DNA of 64,000 nt from assembly GCF_042684645.1 (NCBI RefSeq), contig NZ_JBHULV010000017.1:1-64000 (forward strand), read 5' to 3'. Position 1 is the first letter of the stretch, and each line of letters starts with the position of its first letter. A program made the position numbers and the translations under genes. Below are positions 1-8,670 of this stretch, in pieces. Origin of the DNA: Pseudopedobacter alpinus (lineage in GTDB: Bacteria > Bacteroidota > Bacteroidia > Sphingobacteriales > Sphingobacteriaceae). The notes below the pieces were generated by a model. That model was given only the letters and a program-made list of their open reading frames with translations. It did no database searches and was not told the DNA's origin.

Positions 1-53
1 AGACTTAAGGCAGGATGGGATAACGACTATCTAATAAAAATCTTTAATCAAAT

Positions 54-509
54 TTAAATGCGTTGACCCTGAGCATATATATCTTTATTATTATACTTTT
101 GGGTTAATCCGAAACTTGAAGTTAATGTTCCTTTGAAAACCTTAAAATCTGTGGTTGCCTTTAAATTTCTTGAAAGATCAGATGAATAATCTTCAGCGTT
201 TTCACCGTATTTCAGTAATCCATAACGCTGATCCCCAGGGGAGGTTCCAATTACGTCAGGTCTTTCAGATTTTAATCTTGTAACATCAATTATTGGTAAT
301 TTTGTATCATTAATATTTGCATAATCGCCAGTTACATCATATCCATAACCCAAAACATCCCAAACTCCATCTCTAGATGCTTGAACTTTAATAACTCCTA
401 TGTTTTTTACTTCATTCTTGTCGCCGATTTTAGTTTTATTTTCATCCTTTTTACAACTGCCAAAAGCAATTATCATTAACATAATTAACCCACATTTTAA
501 TTTTTTCAT
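54..509 (-). pseudogene. truncated MACPF-domain lipoprotein (amino-terminal remnant)
   Basis: This 151-residue frame begins with a lipoprotein signal peptide whose lipobox ends at Cys19 (FGSCKK), so the product would be exported and lipid-anchored. The segment DVLGYGYDVTG near residue 52, followed by a GTSP...YG stretch and a FKGTLTSSFG strand, resembles the start of Bacteroidota MAC/perforin-domain lipoproteins, the family that includes the pore-forming BSAP antimicrobial proteins. Complete members are several hundred residues long and carry the membrane-inserting helices further on. This frame stops with TAA just after YAQGQRI, and the three frames of positions 1-53 also meet stops quickly, so the rest is missing. 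I read it as a gene truncated by deletion rather than a functional short protein. The family assignment comes from motif memory and is moderately sure. Confidence 0.6.
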
Positions 510-1775
510 AGTTTTTAATAGTTAGAACGGTTTAAATGTATAAATTTTTAAAATTTGGGCGAAGCTAATAAATATTTTGAAATACTCATTAAAAATAGTG
601 TTCATTTGCAAACTTTAATTTTCGTAATATGTTTGGATGAACATTTATATTCTTTGTCATATAATGACTTTAACTGCCATCTATGAGATTTTATACTTGT
701 TTTTAGCGAAAAATAATTTGAACAATTTTAAGAAAACATTGTTTTTTTATAAGATTTTTTTTAAAAATTTTCAATCCAATCGTTTTCTTTACGTGTTTCA
801 TCTCATTTATTACGTTATCCTATCCCCTATATTGAATAGGAAAATCGATATCGATTTATTATGCCCAAACTTGTGCCTTATCTTGCTGATTAGATTGCAA
901 AGCCAGTATCTTATGCACAAGTATCCCATCATAAAAAATCCACTAAATCACAAAATCTAAGAGCCAAATTATTGATTAAATTATATAAAGTTTCAAAGAA
1001 AGCTTTGGATCATCCCGAAAAAAATTTGGAATATCTTTAAGATATGTATGGGTAAAAAACATTTATTCAAACACTTGGAGACTATGGCACAATGATGTCG
1101 AGAATTGTTGAATTGAATTTATTAAAACTTTTTCTAGGTCAGTCCAAGCAAACTATTGTCTATACTCTATTCCTTATCAACTTATCAACAAATGCTCGGT
1201 GGGATATTTCAATACTAAATTCAGCACATTTAGATCAACATCCAGAGGTGTAAGAGATATCAAATAATTCCTGTTCAGACTTTCAAAAATATTTTGCCTA
1301 AATTGAAATCTACCAACTTTTTCCGCTTGATCTGTTTTTTTCTTCCTATAAAACAAATTTCGCCATATTTCAAGATAATATTTTGAGAATTTTCCAGATA
1401 GACAATTAGTGCTAATATAATTTCGACAATAATATTCAGATTTCCTAACCCATTATATTGTTAATTATCACATAAATCAATTAAAAACTATGAGTGAAAA
1501 TTTTACTATTCGATATATTAACTTTATATTAATAAGTACACCCTCAACCTTTTACTAAAGAATAGATTTCAAGATTTTTCAAATGCCGATATCGGAATAT
1601 ATTATGCATATATCATCTCGGTTAACTTAATTTTTATCCTTATATTTACACACGTAAACTCATTTTTATCCAAATTTAATCATAAAAAAATTATATTATA
1701 TCTTCAATAAATATCCATTAGTTAAAAAATACTAATTGATTATAATTTATAAAACACCTACTACCTATCAAAATC
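510..1775. other. 1.27-kb AT-rich interval without a convincing gene
   Basis: This stretch is extremely AT-rich. A plus-strand frame at 637-960 is dominated by Phe, Ile, Leu and Asn and looks like translated AT-rich DNA. On the minus strand about 90 codons are open from roughly 1454 down to 1175 but there is no ATG, GTG or TTG at the front. That stretch (for example FRQNIFESLNRNYLISLTP) has a protein-like composition and may be the tail of a dead gene I do not recognise. Together with the truncated MACPF gene next to it, the interval looks like a site of gene loss. The promoter of the histidine phosphatase gene should lie at its right end. Confidence 0.5.
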
Positions 1776-2279
1776 ATGAGTAAAAAACTATTACTAGTAA
1801 GACATGCAAAATCTGATTGGGCTGATATTGGTTTAAGGGATTTTGACAGGCCTTTAAATAAAAGAGGTTTAGAAAATGCTCCTGAAATGGGACAAAGGAT
1901 TTATGTAAAACAAATTATTCCTGATAAAATTGTAAGCAGTCCAGCACTAAGAGCTTTGACTACTGCTAAAATTTTTGCCAAAGAATGGAAAATGGACATT
2001 AATACCATTACATTGAATTTAGATATCTACGAAGCATCATTAAAAAGTTTATTAAATGTTGTTACTGAGTTAAATGATGATGATGATTACATTGCTTTAT
2101 TTGGGCATAATAATGCAATTACAGATTTGGTTATCTATTTAACCGATGCTGATTTATTTAATATACCTACTTGTGGGATGGCTTTAATTGATTTGCCTTT
2201 TGAGAGTTGGAAAATGGTAAGTAAAGGCACTGGAAGTTTGGTTTTTTACGATTATCCTAAAAACACTAGTTTAATTTAA
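1776..2279 (+). CDS. sixA: SixA-like histidine phosphatase
   Basis: This 167-residue cytosolic protein belongs to the histidine phosphatase superfamily. The family signature LLLVRHAKSDW places the phospho-accepting histidine at residue 10. A second active-site histidine is at 111 (LFGHNN) and the conserved SSPALRA segment gives an arginine at 59. Its length and RHA rather than RHG motif match the SixA branch, which removes phosphate from histidine residues of phosphorelay proteins in Escherichia coli; the true substrate here is not known. The gene is convergent with dprA and the last nine bases of the two coding regions overlap, so they share a 3' end. No terminator hairpin is visible between them. 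Confidence 0.85.
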   Translation: MSKKLLLVRHAKSDWADIGLRDFDRPLNKRGLENAPEMGQRIYVKQIIPDKIVSSPALRALTTAKIFAKEWKMDINTITLNLDIYEASLKSLLNVVTELNDDDDYIALFGHNNAITDLVIYLTDADLFNIPTCGMALIDLPFESWKMVSKGTGSLVFYDYPKNTSLI

Positions 2280-3359
2280 GCGGTAAACCTTACCTGGCAA
2301 TGCAATAATTACAGATTGCATTTCTAAACTTAATAGTAGCATGGCTAATTTACTTTGAGGCATGTTTGCTTTTATCTGTAAATCATCAATACTTAATACT
2401 GAACTTTCTTTAATAATATCAAAAATTAATTTTTCATCGGTATTTAGCTCAACAAATAATTTAGGTGTTTCTTTATGTTTTAAAGTATTTTCTAATTGCC
2501 ATCCCATAATGTATTCAATGTCTTTAGGGCAGGTAATCAAATTGGCTCGGTTGGTTTTTATTAAAAAATTGCAACCTTCAGAAAATTCATCATCTATTTT
2601 ACCGGGTAAAGCAAAAACATCTCTATTGTAAGAATTTGCTATTTCGGCTGTAATTAATGCGCCACCCTTTTTGGCAGCTTCTACAACAATCACAGCATCG
2701 ACCATACCGGCAATTATTCTGTTTCTTTTTGGGAAATTTTGCCTGTCTGGATTGGTTAAAGAAGGAAATTCTGTAATTAAACCCCCGCTTTCTAACATTT
2801 TTTCTGCAACCGAACGGTGTAAAGCAGGATAAATTCTATCTAAGCCGTGGCCTAAAACTCCAATTGTTGATTGATTATAAGCCAATGCGGCTTTATGAGC
2901 TGCAACATCAATTCCGTAAGCTAGGCCGCTAATAATTATTGGCTGGTGCTCTTTTAAGCCATCAATTAATTTTTCACAAAATGCTCTACCATAATTACTG
3001 GCTTTACGTGTACCAACTATAGCTATAACTTTTTGATTATTTAAATTTGCATTTCCCTTAAAGTATACTAATACAGGAGAATCATTACAGTTCCTTAATC
3101 TTTTAGGATAATCAGCATCTGTAAAAAATAAAGGCTGTATTTTAAATTTCTCAACAAACTTTAATTCTTGCTCTGCCCTTTCAAAAGCACTGTGGGTAAC
3201 AATATTTTTTGCGATTTTTGGCCCAACGCCGGGTATTTTTTCTAATGTTGATTGTTTGGTGTTAAAAACCTCCTCTGCACTACCGCAATAACCAATTAAA
3301 GATTTTATAGTGATATCACCAATACCTTTAACCATTGTAATTGCTATGTTATGCAGCAT
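2271..3359 (-). CDS. dprA: DNA-processing protein DprA
   Basis: DprA binds incoming single-stranded DNA and loads RecA during natural transformation. The 362-residue protein has the usual three parts: a helix-hairpin-helix region near residues 10-55 (IPGVGPKIAKNI), a Rossmann-like DprA/Smf core starting at VIAIVGTRKASNYGR, and a carboxy-terminal winged-helix domain over about the last 60 residues. The core also carries SGLAYGIDVAAH and NFPKRNRIIAG, both typical of the family. It is the last gene of a tight minus-strand run (GT2, sigma factor, rsmG, dprA), only eight bases after rsmG, so it is probably cotranscribed. It overlaps sixA tail to tail. Domain content and length are complete. Confidence 0.95.
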   Translation of the reverse strand: MLHNIAITMVKGIGDITIKSLIGYCGSAEEVFNTKQSTLEKIPGVGPKIAKNIVTHSAFERAEQELKFVEKFKIQPLFFTDADYPKRLRNCNDSPVLVYFKGNANLNNQKVIAIVGTRKASNYGRAFCEKLIDGLKEHQPIIISGLAYGIDVAAHKAALAYNQSTIGVLGHGLDRIYPALHRSVAEKMLESGGLITEFPSLTNPDRQNFPKRNRIIAGMVDAVIVVEAAKKGGALITAEIANSYNRDVFALPGKIDDEFSEGCNFLIKTNRANLITCPKDIEYIMGWQLENTLKHKETPKLFVELNTDEKLIFDIIKESSVLSIDDLQIKANMPQSKLAMLLLSLEMQSVIIALPGKVYRLN

Positions 3360-3367
3360 TGCCTAAT

Positions 3368-4000
3368 TTATTGAGCTGGAAAGTAAACCACATATTTGGT
3401 TTCAAAAAACTCTTCTTCAAAAAAATCTGTTAAAGGAAAAAGTTTGATGCTTTTAAGTTGTGAGGCTTTAAGTTCTTCTGTTAAATCGCCTCCTTTTAAA
3501 TAAAGCACTCCGTTTTTTAAATCTGAGTATGATTTTTTCTTGAATTTTCCTTTTATCCAAGGATAAAAATCTTTTAGCTGTGTAACTGCTCTTGAAACTA
3601 TAAAATCAAAATCTTGGTCAACCTGCTCTGCCCTACTGTGAATACCTTTTAAATTGGTTAAGCCAATAGTGGTAGAGACCTCATTAACTACTTTTATTTT
3701 TTTACCTATAGAATCTACCAAAACAAAATTAGTTTCTGGAAACAAAATAGCTAAAGGCACACCAGGGAAACCACCGCCAGTACCAACATCTAAAACATGT
3801 TGATTTGGCAAAAAGTTATAAACTTTAGCTATTCCTAAAGAATGTAAAATATGACGCTCATAAAGTAAGTCAATATCTTTTCTACTGATTACGTTTATTT
3901 GGGCATTCCAAGTTTGATAAAGCTCAAACAATTGGTCAAACTGCTTAATTTGCTGATTAGATAAATTTGGAAAATATTTTTGAATTAGTTTAGAAGTCAC
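3368..4000 (-). CDS. rsmG: 16S rRNA (guanine-527-N7) methyltransferase RsmG
   Basis: RsmG methylates N7 of G527 in 16S rRNA using S-adenosylmethionine. In this 210-residue protein the SAM-binding loop VLDVGTGGGFPGVPLA is at about residues 68-83, followed by the acidic strand FVLVDSIGKK and by VSRAVTQL, all hallmarks of the GidB/RsmG family. The start codon is GTG (bases 3998-4000), and it lies inside the end of the upstream sigma-factor gene, an 11-base overlap that suggests translational coupling. There is no better ATG nearby. Length is normal for the family. Confidence 0.95.
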   Translation of the reverse strand: MTSKLIQKYFPNLSNQQIKQFDQLFELYQTWNAQINVISRKDIDLLYERHILHSLGIAKVYNFLPNQHVLDVGTGGGFPGVPLAILFPETNFVLVDSIGKKIKVVNEVSTTIGLTNLKGIHSRAEQVDQDFDFIVSRAVTQLKDFYPWIKGKFKKKSYSDLKNGVLYLKGGDLTEELKASQLKSIKLFPLTDFFEEEFFETKYVVYFPAQ

Positions 4001-4604
4001 TTTTTAGGCTCTTTTTTCTGCGGTTAAGTACGTTTGACAATAAATCTCGTCCTCTAAACAATTGTGCTTTTACAGTACCTAAAGGCAAGTCTAATTGTTC
4101 TGAAATCTCTTCGTAAGACAATTCATCAAAATAACGAAGAATAATTAAAGTTTTGTAACGAGGTGGCAGTTTATCAATAATTTCTTTAAGTTGTTCTGTT
4201 TGTTGCTTTTTTATTGATGTTTCTTCGGGATTTAAACTATCGCTCTTTATTTCGAAAACTTTATCTTCCGAACCATCAAAACTCATCCCATCTATTGAGG
4301 TGGTTGAGATTTTCTTTTTCCTTATAAAATCTATACTTCCGTTAGTGGCAATTCTAAACAACCAAGTACTAAAAGCATAATCTGGACGATATTTTTCTAA
4401 ATTTTCGAATGCTTTTGCAAAGGTAGTAACGGTTATATCCATAGCGTCGTCCTTATTATTAACCATTTTAAGAACCATAAAAAATATAGAATCTTTATAA
4501 CGCTGCATTAATTCTGCATACGCTTTTTGGTTACCTTCTTTGGCTTTTTCTACCAAAATAAAGTCGTTTTTTGCGTTATCAGAAAAATTAGGATTTATTT
4601 CCAT
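3990..4604 (-). CDS. RNA polymerase sigma-70 factor, ECF type
   Basis: This 204-residue protein is an extracytoplasmic-function type sigma factor. Region 2, about residues 29-100, contains the core-binding and -10 recognition helices (FSTWLFRIATNGSIDFIRKK). Region 4, about 135-185, ends in the helix-turn-helix LSYEEISEQLDLPLGTVKAQ. No anti-sigma factor of the FecR type is adjacent, so it is not a simple SusCD-associated regulator. It sits between a glycosyltransferase and rsmG with overlapping reading frames on both sides (about 10 bases each), an arrangement implying one operon. What it controls cannot be told from the sequence. Confidence 0.9.
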   Translation of the reverse strand: MEINPNFSDNAKNDFILVEKAKEGNQKAYAELMQRYKDSIFFMVLKMVNNKDDAMDITVTTFAKAFENLEKYRPDYAFSTWLFRIATNGSIDFIRKKKISTTSIDGMSFDGSEDKVFEIKSDSLNPEETSIKKQQTEQLKEIIDKLPPRYKTLIILRYFDELSYEEISEQLDLPLGTVKAQLFRGRDLLSNVLNRRKKSLKSDF

Positions 4605-5719
4605 ATTGTTTTTTTAATAAAAATACCTGCAATGTTTAAAGCTATTAAATAAATGTAATAAAAAGGATCTAAAATCAGGAACCACCAAAGTAAATCTTTA
4701 TTCTTTAGTTTTTCCATCGGTTTGTAAAATACAAATAACTGACAAGCAAATCTTAACACAAAAACTGCTAAAACTGCTTCGAAAGCTACTTTAAAAATTA
4801 AGCTAAGAATGAAGAAAGAATAAAAACCTAACGCAGATAAAGCTTGTAATGTTAATTTAAAACGATGTTCTCTTTTATACATTTTTGAAGCACTAACATG
4901 TCTGGTTTTTTGTTTCCAGTATTTTAGCCAAGTTCTTTTAGGTTCGCTATTGGTAAATGTATTGTTGTTAATTTCTATAACGGTGTTGTTTTTTGTAGCA
5001 TTTTGGTTGACAAATAAATCATCATCGCCAGAAGTGATGTGCATGTGAGATGCAAACCCTTTTCCTTTAAAAAATAAAGATTTTTTGTACGATAAATTTC
5101 TACCAACGCCCATATATGGCATGCCGCTTATGGCAAACGAAAGGTAATTTAAAGCAGTTTGAAATGTTTCGTACCTAATTAAAGCGTTTAAAAAGCCTCT
5201 GTACTTATTGTATGGAGAAAAACCCAAAACAATTTCTACTTCTGGATTATTGTAGTTAGCCACCATTAAATCTATCCAATTTTCAGATGCTGGTTTGCAA
5301 TCGGCATCTGTAAATAGTAAGATTTCGTTTTTTGCTGCCTTAATACCTAAAGTTGCAGCGAATTTTTTTGCAGTTTTAAACCTTGGGTGTTCCTCAATTT
5401 TCACTACTTTAAGATGCGGATATTTTAGTTCAAAATCCCTTAAAACCTCTTCACTCCTATCGTAAGAACAATCGTTAACTACAATTACCTCAAAATTTGG
5501 ATAGTTTTGTTCTAATACAAATGGTAAGTATTCTTTTAAATTGTTTGCTTCGTTTCTAGCGCAAATTATTACAGAAACTGCTGGCTTATCTCCGAGATTA
5601 TTGTTTGAATTGGGAGAAAAAAAAGTGAATTTTCTTTGTACAAAAAATAGAAAATAAAGTTGTGCTATAAAACAAACTTGAAGTAAAATAAAAAAAACGT
5701 AACCGATATAAATTTCCAA
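4595..5719 (-). CDS. membrane-bound family 2 glycosyltransferase
   Basis: This 374-residue inner-membrane protein has one amino-terminal transmembrane segment, a GT-A catalytic domain, and about three hydrophobic segments at the carboxy end. The nucleotide-sugar site begins with VSVIICARNEANNL near residue 50 and includes the metal-binding acidic motif LLFTDADCKP. A WLKYWKQKTRH segment occupies the place of the QxxRW motif found in processive synthases. The sugar and acceptor are unknown. The start codon is TTG at 5717-5719; no in-frame ATG lies close and a stop is found six codons upstream, so I keep TTG. It heads the GT2-sigma-rsmG-dprA run. Confidence 0.88.
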   Translation of the reverse strand: MEIYIGYVFFILLQVCFIAQLYFLFFVQRKFTFFSPNSNNNLGDKPAVSVIICARNEANNLKEYLPFVLEQNYPNFEVIVVNDCSYDRSEEVLRDFELKYPHLKVVKIEEHPRFKTAKKFAATLGIKAAKNEILLFTDADCKPASENWIDLMVANYNNPEVEIVLGFSPYNKYRGFLNALIRYETFQTALNYLSFAISGMPYMGVGRNLSYKKSLFFKGKGFASHMHITSGDDDLFVNQNATKNNTVIEINNNTFTNSEPKRTWLKYWKQKTRHVSASKMYKREHRFKLTLQALSALGFYSFFILSLIFKVAFEAVLAVFVLRFACQLFVFYKPMEKLKNKDLLWWFLILDPFYYIYLIALNIAGIFIKKTIWK

Positions 5720-5967
5720 TGTGTGAATTGCGAATTAAAACGCAAATTTCATAAAATTAGCTTAATATCAAATAGGGTATTACAATTCTTTTTTGTTTTG
5801 ATTAGCGGAAGTGATTTGAAATTTAGAAATAGCTTGCTTAATGAGCTGTTGTTAATTTAAATAGTTAAAAAAACTTTATAACAGACTTGTACATTAATTA
5901 GTGGAATGTATAAAATTAGAATTTAGGCTTTAGAAATAATTTAGCGTTTAATAAAAAATTAAAGCAT

Positions 5968-6199
5968 AAAAAAAGCTGTCTCTATTTGAGAGGGCACTGA
6001 AAAACTACCCATTAAAAAAGGGCTTATGAATTTTTTATCCCATAAGCCCTTTTCTTTGTGATATTCGCAATCTCCTAAATTTTATTTTGCAATTAGACGA
6101 TTCTAAGAGGCCTTATATGCCGTTTTTTCTCAATGTTTAACACGACATTTTTTCACAAGGACTTTTTCAGTGCCCTCCTATTTGAGACAGCTTTTTTTT
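5968..6199 (-). terminator. porin-gene terminator hairpin, split by an insertion
   Basis: Two complementary arms lie about 200 bases apart: AAAAAAAGCTGTCTC at 5968-5982 and GAGACAGCTTTTTTT at 6184-6198. If the intervening element and one copy of its target duplication are removed, the sequence becomes a perfect stem with the loop TATTT, followed by T runs on both strands. That is a classical bidirectional intrinsic terminator, 15 bases after the stop of the minus-strand porin gene. With the insertion in place the arms are still complementary but distant. Confidence 0.75.
5982..6185. mobile_element. 188-bp MITE-like element with 8-bp target duplication
   Basis: The element runs from 5990 to 6177. 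It begins with GAGGGCACTGAAAAA (5990-6004) and ends with the exact inverted repeat TTTTTCAGTGCCCTC (6163-6177). The eight bases CTATTTGA occur immediately on both sides (5982-5989 and 6178-6185), as expected for a transposition footprint. No transposase frame fits inside, so mobilisation would need an enzyme supplied from elsewhere. An internal hairpin (AAAAGGGCTTATG at 6016-6028 with its complement at 6041-6053, followed by more T residues) could act as a transcription terminator. The parent insertion-sequence family is not identified; an 8-bp duplication would fit families such as IS1595 or IS256. Confidence 0.75.
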
Positions 6200-6213
6200 A
6201 AACCAATTTAATA

Positions 6214-7254
6214 CTAAAAAGCGTAAACTACAGCTAAAGAGAATTGAGATGCTGATTTTGTTGCAGCGCCATTAGATTTTAAAAACTGAGTAGTAGAACC
6301 ATTGTCTAATCTGAACTCAGGAATAAAAGTTAAGCCACCACTTTTTAAGTTTGCTGTTAAAGTTAAGGCAGTTACAGATTCGTCTGCTACTGGCAATCCA
6401 AAAAGAGCAGTTGCGTTCTTTTTAGATTTGAAATACTCGCCTCTTAAGCCTAAACCAAAAGACTCAGTAATAGATACAGATGGGTATAAAGCAACACCAG
6501 TATAACCTTCGTCATCACCAACACCAGACCAATCAGCAGCGTTTAATCCTAATTTAAATTTTTCTGAAATTTGGTAAGCAGTTGTTAAATCTAAAATTGT
6601 TCCACTTTCAGATCCAGATAAAACATTTAAATATGCATTCCAACCCTCAACTGGTGCTAATGAAATTTGTGCACCAAGGGTATTTACACCAAAAGATGGA
6701 TTTGCGATGTAAGTGTTCCAAGTATCATTGAATAAACCTACCATTACACCAACTTTATCAGATATAGCATAATTAGCTTTAATACCTGCATTTTGGAATG
6801 GACCATTTGTGAATAAATAAGAAGTTGAGTAATTGAAATTTCCTACTGGAGAGATTACTTCGTATCCAACAAATGTCCCCATAAAACCTGCAGTCATGCT
6901 AAATTTATCAGTAAATGCATAAGTTGCATATAAGTTTTGAATGTGGAATGATTCTCCAATTCCTTCTTGTGGTAAAATTGATTGACCTTGACCTCTAGGA
7001 CCAAATGATACTTCACCTACAAATGAGGCTTTACCAGTTGTTTTCTTCAAAGCGATATCAATCATACCTAAAGAAACAGAATTCTGATCTGATGCGAAAC
7101 TTGTACCAATATTAGCAGTTTTAGCAAAATCATATTTATAATAAGCATCTACCGAACCAGAGATTTCTAAAGGTGTAGATGTAGAATCAGTTTGTGCCTT
7201 AGCACCAAATGTTACAGCTATTAAAGCAGCTAGCGTTATTAATTGTTTTTTCAT
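6214..7254 (-). CDS. outer-membrane beta-barrel porin (OmpL/BBP2-like)
   Basis: This 346-residue protein has a signal peptide ending GAKAQ and then a series of alternating amphipathic strands, finishing with AVVYAF, whose terminal aromatic residue is the usual signal for outer-membrane barrel insertion. The opening EISGSVDAYYKYDF and the overall length match the putative beta-barrel porin-2 family of Bacteroidota, proteins often found beside amtB. It follows amtB on the same strand with 84 bases between, so a role in letting ammonium or small nitrogen compounds cross the outer membrane is a reasonable inference. A long palindrome sits between the two genes and a split terminator follows. Confidence 0.8.
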   Translation of the reverse strand: MKKQLITLAALIAVTFGAKAQTDSTSTPLEISGSVDAYYKYDFAKTANIGTSFASDQNSVSLGMIDIALKKTTGKASFVGEVSFGPRGQGQSILPQEGIGESFHIQNLYATYAFTDKFSMTAGFMGTFVGYEVISPVGNFNYSTSYLFTNGPFQNAGIKANYAISDKVGVMVGLFNDTWNTYIANPSFGVNTLGAQISLAPVEGWNAYLNVLSGSESGTILDLTTAYQISEKFKLGLNAADWSGVGDDEGYTGVALYPSVSITESFGLGLRGEYFKSKKNATALFGLPVADESVTALTLTANLKSGGLTFIPEFRLDNGSTTQFLKSNGAATKSASQFSLAVVYAF

Positions 7255-7300
7255 TTTTATTATTGTTTAGGGGTTTTGTTTGTTGATTGTTAATTATAAA

Positions 7301-7334
7301 ATTTGGTAGATATGCAATTGCATATCTACCAAAT
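7301..7334 (-). terminator. perfect 34-bp palindrome between amtB and the porin gene
   Basis: The left half ATTTGGTAGATATGCAA is followed at once by its exact reverse complement, five bases after the amtB stop codon. In minus-strand RNA this folds into a stem of about 15 pairs closed by AAUU and followed by UUUAUAAUU. It could be a leaky terminator or an RNA-stabilising 3' end for amtB that lowers porin expression, or a protein-binding site. Confidence 0.6.
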
Positions 7335-7338
7335 ACTT

Positions 7339-8670
7339 TTATCCTTTATTTCCTACAGCTGATGTTGTGTAAGCGTGAACTCCATGTTCGTGAATATCTA
7401 AACCTTCAGTTTCTTCTTCTACAGATACTCTTATACCCATTGTATATTTAAGCGCTGCAAATAGAATGAAAGAAGCACCAAAAGCGGCAGCACCGTAAAC
7501 AGCAACTCCTTTTAATTGAGCTATAAAACTCATATCGGTACCCCAAATGCCTACAGCTAAAGTTCCCCACACACCACATACTAAGTGTACTGGAACTGCA
7601 CCAACAACATCATCTAATTTTAATTTTTCTAATAATTGTACTGCAAGCACTACTAAAATACCAGCGATAAAACCTATGTAAATAGACTCCATTGGAGAAA
7701 CCACATCGGCACCAGCGGTAATACCAACTAAACCAGCTAATATTCCGTTTAATACCATTCCGTAATCGTAAGTTTTTAATAAAATAGTTGCTAAAATGAA
7801 AGCACCAACTGCACCAGCACAAGCGCCTAAAGTTGTGTTAGTTAAAACTAAAGAAGTTAAAGCAGGGTCTGATGATAAAACAGAACCGCCATTGAAACCA
7901 AACCATCCTAACCAAAGGATAAATACACCGATAGTAGCAAAAGCTAAGTTAGAAGCTGGGAAAGGGTTTCCTTTTCCTGCAAACCTACCAATACGTGGAC
8001 CTAATAAAATGATACCTGCTAATGCACCCCATCCACCAACAGAGTGAACTAAAGTAGAACCTGCAAAGTCATGAAATCCCCAAGAAGAAACCATTCCATA
8101 ACCCCATTGCCAGCTACCACAAATTGGATAAACTACACCTACGAAGAAAATTGTAAAAATTAGGTAAGCACTAAATTTAATACGTTCTGCAACTGCTCCA
8201 GAAACAATTGTAGCTGTTGTAGCAGCAAACATTGCTTGAAACAAGAAATCTGTATAGTAAGGATATCCTGCTGCATAAGCTGCTGTGTTTCCTCCTTCTG
8301 GTAAAGACAATCCAAAACCTGCAAAGCCAAACCATCCTGGTACGTCACCAAAACCAGGGTACATTAAATTGAAACCACACAATGCATATAATAAAATACC
8401 TATTACTGGTGTGATTGCATTTTTGAATAAAATGTTAACTGTGTTTTTTGTTTGAGAGAATCCGGCTTCAACACTTGCAAAGCCTAAGTTCATTATAAAT
8501 ACCAATGCCGCACATACCATCATCCATACGTTACTGGCGTTCATAAAAACTTCTTTTGCAGCTTCAGCTGTTTCTGCAACTTCTTGCATTGGAGCAAGCA
8601 TCGCTACTGTTAATAATTTCGCATCCATTATCGTCAGGACGCTTTGGATTAAAAGTAATGAATTTTCCAT
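7339..8670 (-). CDS. amtB: ammonium transporter
   Basis: This 443-residue polytopic inner-membrane protein belongs to the Amt/Rh family, which conducts ammonium into the cell. The twin pore histidines are present in STLVHSVGGWGAL and VGAVPVHLVCGVWG, and the ISGAVAERIKF-like segment and VEAGFSQTKNTVNI are characteristic of Amt proteins. The first about 45 residues form an extra hydrophobic amino-terminal stretch that may be a signal sequence; an ATG at codon 16 is an alternative start. It is divergent from the glutamine synthetase gene and is followed by the porin gene, forming a nitrogen-acquisition cluster. No glnK-type regulator gene is seen next to it. Confidence 0.95.
   Translation of the reverse strand: MENSLLLIQSVLTIMDAKLLTVAMLAPMQEVAETAEAAKEVFMNASNVWMMVCAALVFIMNLGFASVEAGFSQTKNTVNILFKNAITPVIGILLYALCGFNLMYPGFGDVPGWFGFAGFGLSLPEGGNTAAYAAGYPYYTDFLFQAMFAATTATIVSGAVAERIKFSAYLIFTIFFVGVVYPICGSWQWGYGMVSSWGFHDFAGSTLVHSVGGWGALAGIILLGPRIGRFAGKGNPFPASNLAFATIGVFILWLGWFGFNGGSVLSSDPALTSLVLTNTTLGACAGAVGAFILATILLKTYDYGMVLNGILAGLVGITAGADVVSPMESIYIGFIAGILVVLAVQLLEKLKLDDVVGAVPVHLVCGVWGTLAVGIWGTDMSFIAQLKGVAVYGAAAFGASFILFAALKYTMGIRVSVEEETEGLDIHEHGVHAYTTSAVGNKG

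Larger units (their letters stand above)
5720..6213. other. intergenic region holding an interrupted terminator and MITE-like element
   Basis: The interval separates the start of the glycosyltransferase gene from the end of the porin gene. The first 250 bases are AT-rich and should contain the glycosyltransferase promoter. The remainder is the two halves of a terminator hairpin separated by a 188-bp inverted-repeat element; both are listed separately. Confidence 0.8.

Noticed and set aside
637..960. 107-codon plus-strand open frame
   Set aside because: Its composition is almost entirely Phe, Ile, Leu, Asn, Lys and Tyr as expected of translated AT-rich DNA; there is no domain, signal or neighbour support.
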